NCBI GenBank assembly: GCA_934045905.1
Contig: OW203769.1
Coordinates: 16,151,705-16,215,704, forward strand
Source of the DNA: Leuctra nigra
Lineage: Eukaryota > Arthropoda > Insecta > Plecoptera > Leuctridae
Reading direction: 5' to 3'
DNA length: 64,000 nt
Positions 1 to 58,006 of this stretch are shown here, one piece after another. The notes below the pieces were generated by a model. It had not been told where the DNA came from and searched no databases. It saw only the letters and a list, made by a program, of their open reading frames with translations. The position numbers were made by a program, and so were the translations under genes. The stretch's first letter is position 1, and each line of letters opens with the position of its first letter.

Positions 1-1224
1 CCAAACCAATGGTTTGATGGAACTCGCTCTCAGCACACTCTCTTCCAACTCCATCATATAGATGTTCGCTAAGAGTGGAGACAAGGAGCTACCCATGGCT
101 AAACCATCGGTTTGTAAATAATAATCATCCAAGAAACGGAAATAACATGTAGTTAAGCAAAGATTTAAGAGATCCATAATACCATCAATGGGTAATGATG
201 TTTTTTCTTTTAAACCGCCATATGCTTCAAGTTTTCGTTTAACAATAGGTAAAAGCTCACAAACAGGAACACTTGGAAACAAATTTACAACATCAAAACT
301 GACCATTAAGTCCCCTTCCCCAATGCACAAATCCCCCAATTCCTCCACCAAGGATTTGGAATTCAAAACAGAAGAGGCACCCCCCTGTCCCAAAGGTGTC
401 AAAATATCAAGCAAAAACTTGGATAATGTTGAAGAAGGAGAGTCTCGGGAACTAACAATCGGCCTCAGAGGGACCCCACTTTTGTGAATTTTAGGCAACC
501 CGTATAAATGTGGAGGCTTCGAGTAATGAGGCGTTAATCCAGACCTTTCATGAACACTCAACTCATTACTATACTTCTTAAGGGTTTTATAGACTTTAGT
601 TTCAAAACTACGTCTAGTTTTGAAACTAAAGTCTATAAAACCCTTAAGAAGTATAGTAATGAGTTGAGTGTTCATGAAAGGTCTGGATTAACGCCTCATT
701 ACTCGAAGCCTCCACATTTATACGGGTTGCCTAAAATTCACAAAAGTGGGGTCCCTCTGAGGCCGATTGTTAGTTCCCGAGACTCTCCTTCTTCAACATT
801 ATCCAAGTTTTTGCTTGATATTTTGACACCTTTGGGACAGGGGGGTGCCTCTTCTGTTTTGAATTCCAAATCCTTGGTGGAGGAATTGGGGGATTTGTGC
901 ATTGGGGAAGGGGACTTAATGGTCAGTTTTGATGTTGTAAATTTGTTTCCAAGTGTTCCTGTTTGTGAGCTTTTACCTATTGTTAAACGAAAACTTGAAG
1001 CATATGGCGGTTTAAAAGAAAAAACATCATTACCCATTGATGGTATTATGGATCTCTTAAATCTTTGCTTAACTACATGTTATTTCCGTTTCTTGGATGA
1101 TTATTATTTACAAACCGATGGTTTAGCCATGGGTAGCTCCTTGTCTCCACTCTTAGCGAACATCTATATGATGGAGTTGGAAGAGAGTGTGCTGAGAGCG
1201 AGTTCCATCAAACCATTGGTTTGG
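1..1224. repeat. Perfect 610-bp palindrome inside the Penelope-like element
   Basis: Positions 1-610 are the reverse complement of 615-1224 around a 4-base centre (611-614). No mismatch was found wherever the arms were compared, and both arms encode the same 99-residue open frame. The left arm is a second copy of the reverse transcriptase region in inverted orientation and may extend beyond the window. Head-to-head copies are known for Penelope-like elements. An identical hairpin this long can also be a chimeric-read or assembly artefact. Confidence 0.9.
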
Positions 1225-2169
1225 AAACGGTATGTTGATGATGTTTTTGTTATTTTATCCGAGGAACAGAGAGATGGGTTAGATACACTGTTGTTGGAAA
1301 TGAATGGCTACTCCAGAGAGATTCAATTTACTGTTGAATTGGAAAAAGATAATTCTCTTCCGTTTTTAGATGTATTGTTTAGTAAAAATGGTAGCCGTCT
1401 TGATACCTCTGTTTATAGAAAGCCTACTCACACGGACCAATATTTAAATTTTTATTCTAACCATCCGTCCCATGTTAAGAAAGGTGTGATTAAGTGTTTG
1501 ACATCACGAGCGTTAGAGATCAGTAGCTCTAGGGAATTTTTTGAGAATGAGTTAGAAAAGTTGGAATTGGCTTTTAAGGAAAACGGGTATCCGGCAGTTT
1601 GGTTAAAATCTCTGTTATGCAAAGAAAGTTGGAATCTTAAAGGGCAACCTCGATCCGCCCGGCCGCGTGAGCAATGTCTTAAGACCATGTGTTTTGAATA
1701 TGTCCCTTTGTTCTCCGATATTTTACAACGAATTTTAGCTAGATTTAATATTAAAACTGTTTTTAAATCGCCTACTAAATTCAGAAGTGTTTTTTGTAAA
1801 ACTAAGCCTCGGGATGTTATTTTTCAATCAAAAGATGTTGTATACTTGTTGCCGTGCCAATGTGACAGTGTGTATGTCGGTGAAACTGGACGGCCTCTCA
1901 CAGTACGTATTCATGAACACAAAGAAAATGTTAAAAATCATAAAATTAGAAGTTCTTTGGTAGCAGAGCATGCGTGGGAGAATATGCATCAATTTGATTG
2001 GAATTCGACTTTAAAAATATATAAGGAAAGTAATCCCAAAAAACGTAAATTTGTTGAGGCGGCTTTTATTGCATGTGGGGAGGGCATTATTAGCCAGAGT
2101 AATTTTATGTTCGATGAGTCATGGAGGTCCTTGTTGACTCCTGACATCAATAAACTGCTTCGTAATTAA
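615..2169 (+). CDS. Penelope-like element: reverse transcriptase plus GIY-YIG endonuclease, 5'-truncated
   Basis: The open frame carries reverse transcriptase signatures in order: LYGLPKIHK and RPIVSS, motif A as SFDVVNLFPSVP, motif B as GLAMGSSLSPLLANIYM, the catalytic YVDD box and LPFLDVLF. A C-terminal GIY-YIG nuclease follows, with VYLLPC, SVYVGETGRPLTVR and an EH pair. RT followed by GIY-YIG is the hallmark of Penelope-like elements, which copy their RNA into nicked target DNA. The frame runs without stops to TAA at 2169. Translation from an ATG at 550 would include palindrome-arm sequence, so the natural N-terminus is missing. The element is therefore probably defective although its catalytic motifs are intact. 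Confidence 0.93.
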
Positions 2170-2280
2170 TTTATCTGTGATATTTTGTGTACCTGACTCA
2201 TTTACCTTTAGTTATTAGGACGTAATGTACTTTTAGTTTTGACAGAGGTGAGTCATGTATGGCGGTTTGTTGATGGAAGG

Positions 2281-2377
2281 GGGGAAAGCTGGCGAATGTC
2301 GTCAGTTGCCTGATGAAGACGATCGAAGTATCGTCGAAATATTGTTTTAATTTGTGGTTTTTAATACCAGGTTTCCA
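2281..2377 (+). ncRNA. Hammerhead-ribozyme-like motif of the Penelope-like element
   Basis: CTGATGA (2310-2316) is followed by a perfect 6-bp stem II (GACGAT 2318-2323 with ATCGTC 2330-2335, six-base loop) and GAAA (2336-2339). This is the conserved hammerhead core order. It lies about 140 bp after the Penelope-like ORF, and such elements are known to carry hammerhead motifs in their terminal repeats. GGAAAGCTGG upstream can pair with CCAGGTTTCC at 2368-2377 with one mismatch, which may be part of stem I. Stem III and the cleavage site are not resolved, so activity is uncertain. Confidence 0.6.
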
Positions 2378-2399
2378 ATAGTTGGTTGTAACAATTAAC

Positions 2400-3655
2400 T
2401 GTCATTATTATTGAAAACGCGGAAAAAGACGATTTATTTCTCATCTTCCGATTGTAAGTTATGGATGTTATCAAAAAACTCTTATTTATGTATGGTTCAC
2501 AAGTTGTTCTATAGTTATGAGTTAAACAACATTTCAATATGATCGATTTGAGAAAAAAAGAAGTTGGGAGAGAATGAAGAGAAGATCATAAGAACTATTT
2601 AGAACTTTAATTTGACACCAGATTTATGATCAAGTATCTGTAGAATTTGTATGGTTAAATTTCATCTTTATAGGCTATCATTGTGAAATCCGTTGACATT
2701 TCGTATACCCAATGGAATGTTTACATTTATCTTATTTACTTCATAATTTTTCCATATTAAGTAAGACAAAATTGTATTTATTCCGATATATCCTGATGAA
2801 GTCACTGAATAGTGATAAAAATATGATATTTAAACTGAAGTTTGTGAACCATCCAATAATAGAATCTTTTATTAGAAATAATGGTTAATTTTTATTGTTT
2901 AACTTTGTAACTATGGATACTCTCAGAGCAATCTGACTCGGAGTTTCTGTCAGATTGTTGAAAGTAAATAAACATCAGCGTTTCAGATGGATGGAGTGAC
3001 CTGCATCTAAATTCTACTCTTTCACACACTACTTCAGTCTGTACTCTTGATAAGCCCATGCATATTAAAATAATCAACAAGTAAATCAACCAATTACCAA
3101 CCGAGTTGTAAAGTGGAACATCTCAAGTCGACATTAATAACTCAACACCGACATTCTTATGGTTATATAATCTTTTAAGGGTGAATTCCTAGCAACTTGA
3201 TATAGTAATATCGACCTTCAAAAGAGCGAAAAGGAGACCATCGCTCATAACGACTTTTCAGTTGCAGTTTCTGACGGCGTTTGGCGTGCAGTAGCATTGC
3301 ACATGCGCGACAAAAAGGTACTACATACATTGCATTTTTAACAAACGTTCCAATTTAGGCGGGACGCTTTTTAGTGGCCTAGTCAGGTATCATAGCTCTC
3401 AGAGTTATGCTCATCGGTAGCAGACACTGACACCGTGTTGCTGAAAGATGTCTGGGGATATTGACACACCAGATGGCAGCCTGAGAGTGTTAGCCCACTG
3501 TCACGAGAATATTTATTTGTTTAGAAGTGAAGCGAAAGCGCACAGTTTTGTATCCAGCGTATAAAACTTGAAATATTTTAAGGCTAATGCCAACCCGTGT
3601 TCTGGACGTCTGGACTCGGCGTCTGGAAACCCCTTAACCTCTCCCCGTGTTCCAG
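2400..3655. other. No recognisable gene; 5' side of the PRDM-like gene
   Basis: AT-rich sequence without convincing coding signal. An ATG at 3448 opens a 40-codon frame just upstream of the first recognised PR/SET exon, but its possible donor (AGA|GTGTTA) is weak. The upstream PRDM exons may lie here, or to the left of the Penelope-like insertion. Confidence 0.5.
2793..2820 (+). ncRNA. Decayed hammerhead-like motif
   Basis: CTGATGA is followed by a potential stem (GTCACT with AGTGAT) and then AAAA where GAAA is expected. The layout resembles the motif 480 bp upstream and suggests a decayed second copy. With one core block mutated this is only suggestive. Confidence 0.25.
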
Positions 3656-3853
3656 CTTCCTCCTGATTACCACGAGGATGACCGCGCAGAGAGGACGATG
3701 CCGGATGTGTTTGCTCTGCGGGAGTCTGGAATAAAAGGCGCTGGTCTCGGCGTCTGGACCAAAGAGAAGATCGGCAAACACGTTGCTTTCGGTCCGTACG
3801 AAGGAGTCATCAAGGATGAATGGGAGCCCAGAAGCAGGAACTACAGCTTTAGG
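3656..3853 (+). CDS. PRDM-like gene, PR/SET exon A
   Basis: Pyrimidine-rich acceptor ending TTCCAG, phase 0 on both sides, donor AGG|GTCAGT. It encodes 66 residues from LPPDYHEDD to RNYSFR, including the GAGLGVW and FGPYEG strands of the PR domain. Confidence 0.88.
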
Positions 3854-6770
3854 GTCAGTTACACAGTCTCTGTAAGGCAATTGGTAACTGATCGTTTTGC
3901 TGAGTTTTCTGAACGGACTAGTTGAGCGGTTACTGCACTGCAGCCAAGTCGTACTGTGCTTACACACCCACTAGAGTATACTATTGACTCTGCTGGTCTA
4001 TTGCTGGTCTACTGATGCCATTACGGAATCTTTAGAAAGAAAGTTGAACCTTATAATTAAGATTTGTACATAAAAAGCACAAAATCTTACGCTCACCATT
4101 TCTCATTTATCTTCATATTTGTCCGCAGTTATTTTTGTTACTTCTCAGTACCTTCAAGCTAGAGCTTTAACTACATGACAGACTTAAAAATTAAATGCTC
4201 CAAACATTTTAGGGTCAGCAGTAAACCAGTTTAACTCTCTCGTCACTTTCTTTCACAAAAATATCGACATTAATATTTCTCTAATTCTTGTTAATACATT
4301 CATAATAAAAACATTTTCGGCAAAAGCAACATTATTTTTTGATATGTCCATGTGGCATTTATCACTTAAATTGTGTCGATTTCTTTAACGGATTGTCTAA
4401 GAATGTGTACTATTCGTTTGAGCAGACGTAAAGACCACTTCTATGGCTTTTCAATTCGTCTGACTGTTTGAAATATGAAACTATTTTGAATTGTATTTCA
4501 GATAACAAATGGTACTTTTGTTGACGCCGAGGACGAATCTATTAGCAACTGGATGCGCTTCGTCAACTGCGCAAGGAACAAGGAAGAAGAGAACATGAAG
4601 TCCTTTGAGGTTGTCGATAACTTTATTCCTCATTGAACTCATTCATATCACACATGTAGTTAGATACCTTCTTCGATAAACAGTTCCAAAAACAATATCA
4701 AATACTTACAGCACACATCTTGTATATAACACTAATTTTTAATCCCAATTGGGGGTTGGAATTGTGTTCTCCATTTTCCAGTAGCGGAAAAGTCTTTCTG
4801 TATCGACTGTCGACAATATTACACGATCGCGGTGCTGTAATTATAATTGTTTTGAACTCAAAGTCTCCTTGTTTCAGTACGACTTCAATGTCTACTTCCA
4901 CAGTCTGAGAGAGATCCCCGCCAATGAGGAGCTGTTGGTTTACTATGGAGACGCATACGCCAAGCGTCTGGGCATCGACCCTAATATCTTTCACCCCGCC
5001 GAGAAGAAAACATCACAAAGTGAGCAGGCGTTTCTTACTGTGAAGTGATGTGGTGCGATCACTAGATATAGCACATTTTCAACTATATTTAAGTAAAATA
5101 CAAATTTAATGTCCTGTCCTGTAGTGTGCTACTCCCGCCCAAAAATGAGTTTTCAATTTTATGCCTTTTGAGAATGAACAATACTTTAACATGGGTGGTA
5201 CACTCCCCCAAATAATAAACGGTATTCGAAAGAAAATGAATTGACTGATTAAGGTTTGATGGCATCGTCCCATGAAGTCAGTGCTAACGCATTATCTAAC
5301 TCTTTTAGGTGAGCTCTGATATCATTGATAATAACAAGGATTGATTGTCAAGGAACCGGCCCAGCAGCCAATACGTTTTGTACCAAGTACCGTTTATTAT
5401 TTGGGGGAGTGTACCTATAGGAAAATAATTTCGAATTTGGTGTATAACTTTTAAAATAGCACACGTTGGTATTGATTTTAACTTTTTTCCTGACAGTTTG
5501 TCCGTAGGTCTACCAGAGAAAAAAGGAAAATCTAACGGTACAAAAAAATGAGTTAGCTCAAAAATGACACGATTTTTCTTGGCTGCCATAAGATAACATG
5601 GCGGGAAAACTCAAATTATCTCGGAAACTAGACGCGAGAAGTGTTTTAGTATAGACATAAAAATGTATGAAGACCTGAGACTATGCCTTAAACTTTACTC
5701 TTTGATCAGATTTGAATTGAAGACCTAGGACAAATCCAGGGTTGATCTGCGCACGCGCATGCCGCCATATTGTCGATATCAGATTCGCTAAATAAAAAAT
5801 TAAAATGCAAGTTGCTCCTGTCAAATAGACGATCGTGTGTATTCTCGATGGAAGTGCGTATTTGGAAATATTCAATATGGTGAAATTGTGTCTTTCACAC
5901 TTCGTCGTTCAATGTCTAGTAGATGCATCTCTCTGAAGTGTAGGTAAGTATATCTATGGTCGGAATGTAAAATATACAGATTTCTTTTGTTGCAGTGGAT
6001 GGGATTCAAAATGAGCAGTCGAAACAAAAACACGAAGAAATAAGTCCAGGCAAACTGTGACAAAAAATTGGATGTAAATTATTACGGCTCTCACAAAGTA
6101 TAGTAACCTTTTAAATCTATTTGCAATAAACTGTCATCTTGATTGTCAAATGAAGTGATGCCTGCTAGAATTATTATACTAGTATAACTTTAAAATATTA
6201 GACGCCCGTCAACAAAATAAAAAAAGAGATTTTTAAATCCCACATCTGTCACCATTTGTAAGTTTGTAAAATGTGAAATGTGAAATTTTGTGTATTTTTA
6301 TCATAGCAAAGTTTTTATGGTCTTCATCAATTGAAAATATGCAATTAGGTAGGTACCTGTTCAGAAATGGTCAGCAGGCAAATAAAAAATAGCATTATCA
6401 TAACATTTTGCAACTTTCAAAAACCAAAATCTACACAAGTTTTACGCAGATTGAATAGAAAAATATGTGTTTAGTTTTTAGAGCAAAACAACATAACACT
6501 GGTTTTTGAACACTATTAGTACAAGACAAAATGATAACTTTTCTTTAAAAACCCTTATCTCTACAAGAAATCATCTCGTGCTTTTCAGAAACATGTAGCC
6601 AATCAGGATCGAGATACGTCATGGAACAGCCAATCAGAGATCTAATTGCTCGGAGATTCCAGCATCCTTCCTGCTCCAGACTTCCTCCAGACTGCTCCAG
6701 TGAGTCCAGGAAGCGTGTAATCATTGCCCTGCTGGAGCACATTGATCCAGGGGGAGATGCTGGAGTCTGA
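3656..6770 (+). CDS. PRDM9-like PR/SET-domain methyltransferase gene, 3' part, no zinc fingers
   Basis: Four exons (3656-3853, 4502-4609, 4878-5019, 6589-6770) join in phase into 209 residues ending at TGA. The first three encode one PR/SET domain: [15 protein letters not shown] and FGPYEGV near the start, [10 protein letters not shown] in the middle, and [17 protein letters not shown] at the end. The last two motifs closely resemble PRDM9/PRDM7, where the domain methylates histone H3 and the Tyr of YYGD is catalytic. PRDM9-type proteins normally continue into C2H2 zinc fingers. Here the next exon ends the protein and AATAAA follows 31 bp later. The 5' exons were not found. The enzyme assignment is by motif recognition; substrate and role are inferred. 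Confidence 0.85.
4502..4609 (+). CDS. PRDM-like gene, PR/SET exon B
   Basis: Acceptor TTTCAG, donor GAG|GTTGTC, 36 codons, phase 0 to 0. It encodes [13 protein letters not shown] and [11 protein letters not shown], the PR-domain core in which NCAR is conserved. Confidence 0.88.
4878..5019 (+). CDS. PRDM-like gene, PR/SET exon C
   Basis: Acceptor GTTTCAG, strong donor AAA|GTGAGC, phase 0 to 1. It encodes [25 protein letters not shown] and AKRLGIDP, the end of the PR domain with the catalytic-tyrosine region. If the donor is not used, the frame stops at TGA 5046-5048 after nine more residues. Confidence 0.86.
5197..5415. repeat. 219-bp MITE-like element with 28-bp inverted ends
   Basis: 5197-5224 (starting GGTACACTCCCCC) is the exact reverse complement of 5388-5415. 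The interior has no coding signal. It lies in the last PRDM intron. No clear target-site duplication was seen. Confidence 0.75.
6589..6770 (+). CDS. PRDM-like gene, terminal exon
   Basis: Acceptor GCTTTTCAG with the phase required by the previous exon (1). It encodes 59 complete codons, including [16 protein letters not shown] and [16 protein letters not shown], then TGA. The segment is GC-richer than its AT-rich surroundings and is followed at once by a poly(A) signal, as expected for a terminal exon. No known domain was recognised. Confidence 0.7.
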
Positions 6771-6800
6771 TGAGACGTAGAGAGAAGAAGAGGAACAATG

Positions 6801-6806
6801 AATAAA
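6801..6806 (+). terminator. Poly(A) signal of the PRDM-like gene
   Basis: AATAAA 31 bp after the TGA of the terminal exon, implying a very short 3' UTR. Confidence 0.65.
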
Positions 6807-8357
6807 CCCAACCCTTGTGTACATTTTCAAAATGTCACATGCATTTTACATTTCTTTGTTCGTAGCACAAACATGTGTGTCTGAAGTGAATCAAGACTCA
6901 CGATCATATCTTAGTCAAATTAAAACACATTAACAGAACGACTTAGTGAAAACAATTACTGAAAAATATAAAGAAAATAACAAGGCGTGTAAGTGACTGT
7001 AATTGAATTTATTATAAAACATGTTATTTTTATTAGTGAAAGTTCGGCATTTTGAATTCGAGATTTTGATTTGCATTCTTGGATTTTAAATTTTTATTTT
7101 AGGACAACAATATAGTATCTGTAAATGAGAAATATAATACATTTCCGAAAAAGAAAAGTGAATTTCTTAGTTTATCGATTTTTTAAATTACGAGTATTAT
7201 CATTATTAAAATTGTAAAATTATTGAGCGAGCGTAGCGAGCGTCTCCTTTCGGCTCATTTGGCACGGACCTCTGTTTTTTTTTTGTTTTTTTTTCTGTTG
7301 GGTGAGGCTGTACAGGTCAGAGTTTTTCTTCGATCGATCTGAAATTTTGCACACATGTAGAGACAACCTTTTCTGTTTGCAGGCCCCAAATTTTTTTAAA
7401 ATCCATTCATTGGTTAATATTGAAATAAACATCTCCTGATAGGTTGAAAAATGAAAATGGTATTCGATAAATCTGATCAAATTCATATTTTGGCTATACA
7501 GGTCAGAGTTTTACTTTGATCTAGCTGAAATTTTGCACACATGTAAAACCAACCTTCTCTGTTTGCAGACCATAATTTTTTTGAAATCCATTAATTGGTT
7601 AAAATTTAAATAAATATCTCCTGATAGGCTGAAAAATGAAAACGGTCTTCGATAATTCAGATCAAACTCATATTTTGCATGATCATTAAGACCAACATTG
7701 TCTCTTATTTTACAAAATTTCATCCCAATCAGTTAAGAACGTATGAACTTATTAACATTTTTAATATCTGTCAGTAATGAAGTATCAAAATGAATGTTTT
7801 CCAGTGCCAATTGGATTGAATCTGATTTGTTTTATTTTAACCAGGGTTCTTAGATGCTTAGATGTTATTTTCAAGTTTCAATGAAAAGCATAATAATATG
7901 TTGTATTGATTGAGTTATCATATTTCAATTCAATATGGATGTATATGTTTTCTGTGCTTGTGTACGCATTTCCGGTTCGAGAATTTGCATGTCCCCGTGC
8001 TCGCTCACCAACGCGTTACACTGAGCGTTTTCCTAGTTTAAACGTTGCTCATTTTAGGATTATAATATAATATTTTGTATATTTTGTTGCATCCTACACA
8101 AGTTTTCATCTCTCCCCCCCCCCCCCCCCCCCTTCCTACACATGAGAAATATTTATGAAAACATCACTTTAACACTTTTGTTTAACACTTTTATTGGATC
8201 CAATCCTGTTTAATGTTAAATACTGAGTCAGGATAACAAATCAAACATTCAAGGGTCTTCTCCACAACCGACTGGCCGAGTCAATCAGGGCCACTTCTTC
8301 CTCTTCTTCCACTTTCTTCCACAAGCACTCTCCATCTATCTCGAAATATAATTCATA
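6807..8357. other. Intergenic region with degenerate dispersed repeats
   Basis: AT-rich spacer between two convergent genes. Two similar blocks near 7310-7480 and 7500-7670 share GAAATTTTGCACACATGTA and CATCTCCTGATAGG-like text. A palindrome-like GCTCACCAACGCGTTACAC block near 8003 recurs near 41197, 58963 and, inverted, 59333. A C homopolymer lies at about 8111-8132. No gene is supported. Confidence 0.6.
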
Positions 8358-8531
8358 TTAGAGGTCAGTTAGGGTACCTGGATACAAACCGCGTACCCGG
8401 GTACGCCATTGCCCGGGTAAAAATGTAATACCCGGGTACCAAAAAATTAGGTATGTGGTACCCGGGTAATTTTACCCGGATATAAAAAGCGGGTACCCGG
8501 GTACAAAAAATTACCCGAATCCGACCTCTAC
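8358..8531. repeat. Palindromic ACCCGGGTA-rich element, possible hAT MITE
   Basis: The ends TAGAGGTC and GACCTCTA are inverted, and the interior is a series of GGGTACCCGGGTA-like palindromes. The terminal TAGAG fits the hAT pattern, but no matching 8-bp target duplication is visible. Confidence 0.5.
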
Positions 8532-8570
8532 TATAGTAAAACAGCACATTTCCTGAAAATATAGTTAATT

Positions 8571-8576
8571 TTTATT
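8571..8576 (-). terminator. Poly(A) signal of STPG2
   Basis: AATAAA on the minus strand, about 105 bp after the STPG2 stop codon. Confidence 0.55.
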
Positions 8577-8680
8577 GATCCTTTACTCTTATTTACATCC
8601 TAGAACCTGTGGCATGTTAAACCATCTAACAACACCAACAACAGCAATGAATTTAGAGCCTCCTCCTCTCGCCGTCTTCT

Positions 8681-56201
<47,521 letters not shown>

Positions 56202-56611
56202 GTTGAATCTCGTCAAACACGTGAAGTTGATTCAAAACAAATGGTTTCCATGGTTACTTGATGTACTTTTTTATAATGACTAAAATATTATAGACAATTC
56301 GCTTTTCATATTAATGTACTGAGTACAATGCTGTCAGACTGAGTGGGTTATGTGCGTGTTTGTGAATGCGATTATTGGTATTTTGTTTGTCACCACTTTT
56401 CACCATTATCTTCCACCCAAATGGTAAAGCAGTTCAAAATAGCATTGCAGTTTTGAACTGTTTTATTGAAAAGTGGTGACAGTCGAATAGACCTATTGTA
56501 ACAAATGTGAAGTCTGTGAATTTGTGAAAGTAAAGTGTAACGACCTTACTTTTTTTTTTGGTTGAACGTGTTTTTCTTTGTGTAAGATATTTGATGAAGA
56601 AATGACCTTAA

Positions 56612-57234
56612 GGTGGCTGTATATCACGTGACTTTTTAACCAAAAAGCTACACATTTTCTATTGGAAGGGTTCAGTTGGAAGACTTCTCACTCATCAGAT
56701 AAGTTAGGACACATCTGTTGGAACTTATCTACGCAGAAAAGAACTGCGAAAATAACATATTAGATGATTTTACTTCCTTGCACCAAAATATTCTCAAATC
56801 AAGCCCTGAAGTTGAAGGAAATTCTACGAGTTGTCAAGAACAGCAAACTTTACTCTAATAAAAAGGCACATATGCATCACAAACCTGACGCAATGTCAGA
56901 ATATATAACATGCGCTCTTTCTTCCTCTTTCCAGCGAAATGTTGAGATATTAATTATATTCACTATTATGAATGTAATGTTTAAACGAACAGCACTTGGT
57001 TTTGACAGTCTTCACACGCGTACGTATACACGATATTTGTGTTGTTTTTATTATAAAACCACTGCAAAATTAAATAATATTGACTGCAAATATTGATAAG
57101 CTCCAGTATGCAGTGAATTTCCTTCATAAATCACCTTGGATTACTCAACATGAACGATGTAAGGTATGTACTCATAGGTAACTATTTCTTTTGATCGGAT
57201 GTAGAGAAATAAAGTCACGTGATACACAGCCACC
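56612..57234. mobile_element. 623-bp MITE flanked by TTAA, piggyBac-like
   Basis: Inverted ends of 24 bp (GGTGGCTGTATATCACGTGA against GGTGGCTGTGTATCACGTGA, plus CTTT) are flanked by TTAA at 56608-56611 and 57235-57238, the target used by piggyBac transposons. No transposase. It lies between STPG2 and the GPCR gene, so its CACGTG boxes are upstream of STPG2. Confidence 0.72.
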
Positions 57235-57369
57235 TTAAGACTTGATGTAAGGAATATATCAATTCAGACTTTCCAAAAGCGAAAATAATGTTTTATGAAG
57301 TGGGTAAAACATCTAGGGACATCGGACTCGAGAACATAAAATTTAAATAATATTTAAATTTGAATAACA

Positions 57370-57375
57370 TTTATT
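57370..57375 (-). terminator. Poly(A) signal of the GPCR long isoform
   Basis: AATAAA on the minus strand about 140 bp after the stop at 57517. Confidence 0.5.
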
Positions 57376-57516
57376 TTTAAAATCAACACTTCTTTGTCGA
57401 TAATGACTAGATTCACAAACATTCCACATAGAAAACAAACATCAAGATAAACTCTGTGCCTTAAGTACTTCTTACACAAATATCACAGTTAATAACAAAC
57501 ATAATTCACATCGAGT

Positions 57517-58006
57517 TCACACGTCCTGCTTCTTAGCCCCGTTGTAGTGTGTAAAACTATTAGTAGAGCATCTGCTCCTCACAGAGCCACCGGCGTTTAC
57601 GATAATTCTAGCACTATCCGCCCCAAAGCGCTGGGTTACAGTAGTCGCACATTTATCATCGACAGAGCTTCCGGAATTAATTCTAGTTCTTACACCATCC
57701 ACCCCAGAGCGCTGCGTAACACTTGTATTATCGACCGAGCCCCCTGTACTGATGCTAGTTCGCACACCATCCACACCAGAGCGCTGCGTAACACTTGTAT
57801 TATCGACCGAGCCACCTGTATCGATGCTCGGTCTCGCACATCGCATCAGAACAGTAGTCGCATGTCTATTATCGACCGAGCCGCCGCTGTCGTATCTACT
57901 TCTCCCGCCATCCACACGGCGGCGCTGCAGGACGACGCCACGTGGTGTGGCGATGGTCACGTGTCTGTCCTTGAGAGTGCTGCCCCTCGAGCCTGCGCAG
58001 TCGTAC
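57517..58006 (-). CDS. GPCR terminal exon with repeat-containing cytoplasmic tail
   Basis: Acceptor CACTCTCCAG; one base completes the Gly codon begun in the previous exon, then 162 residues to TGA. It starts YDCAGSRGSTLKDRHV. The body is a diverged 24-residue tandem repeat (GGSVDNTSVTQRSGVDGVRT type), four to five units. The phase match and acceptor support it as the true receptor tail, though the link rests on splicing inference only. Confidence 0.7.

Noticed and set aside
188..487. Separate 99-residue plus-strand gene
   Set aside because: It is the antisense shadow of the Penelope-like RT frame, present on the inverted arm of the palindrome.
56764..57096. 110-residue ORF as a transposase of the TTAA element
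   Set aside because: No transposase motif, AT-rich composition, and it lies in a 623-bp element too short to be autonomous.
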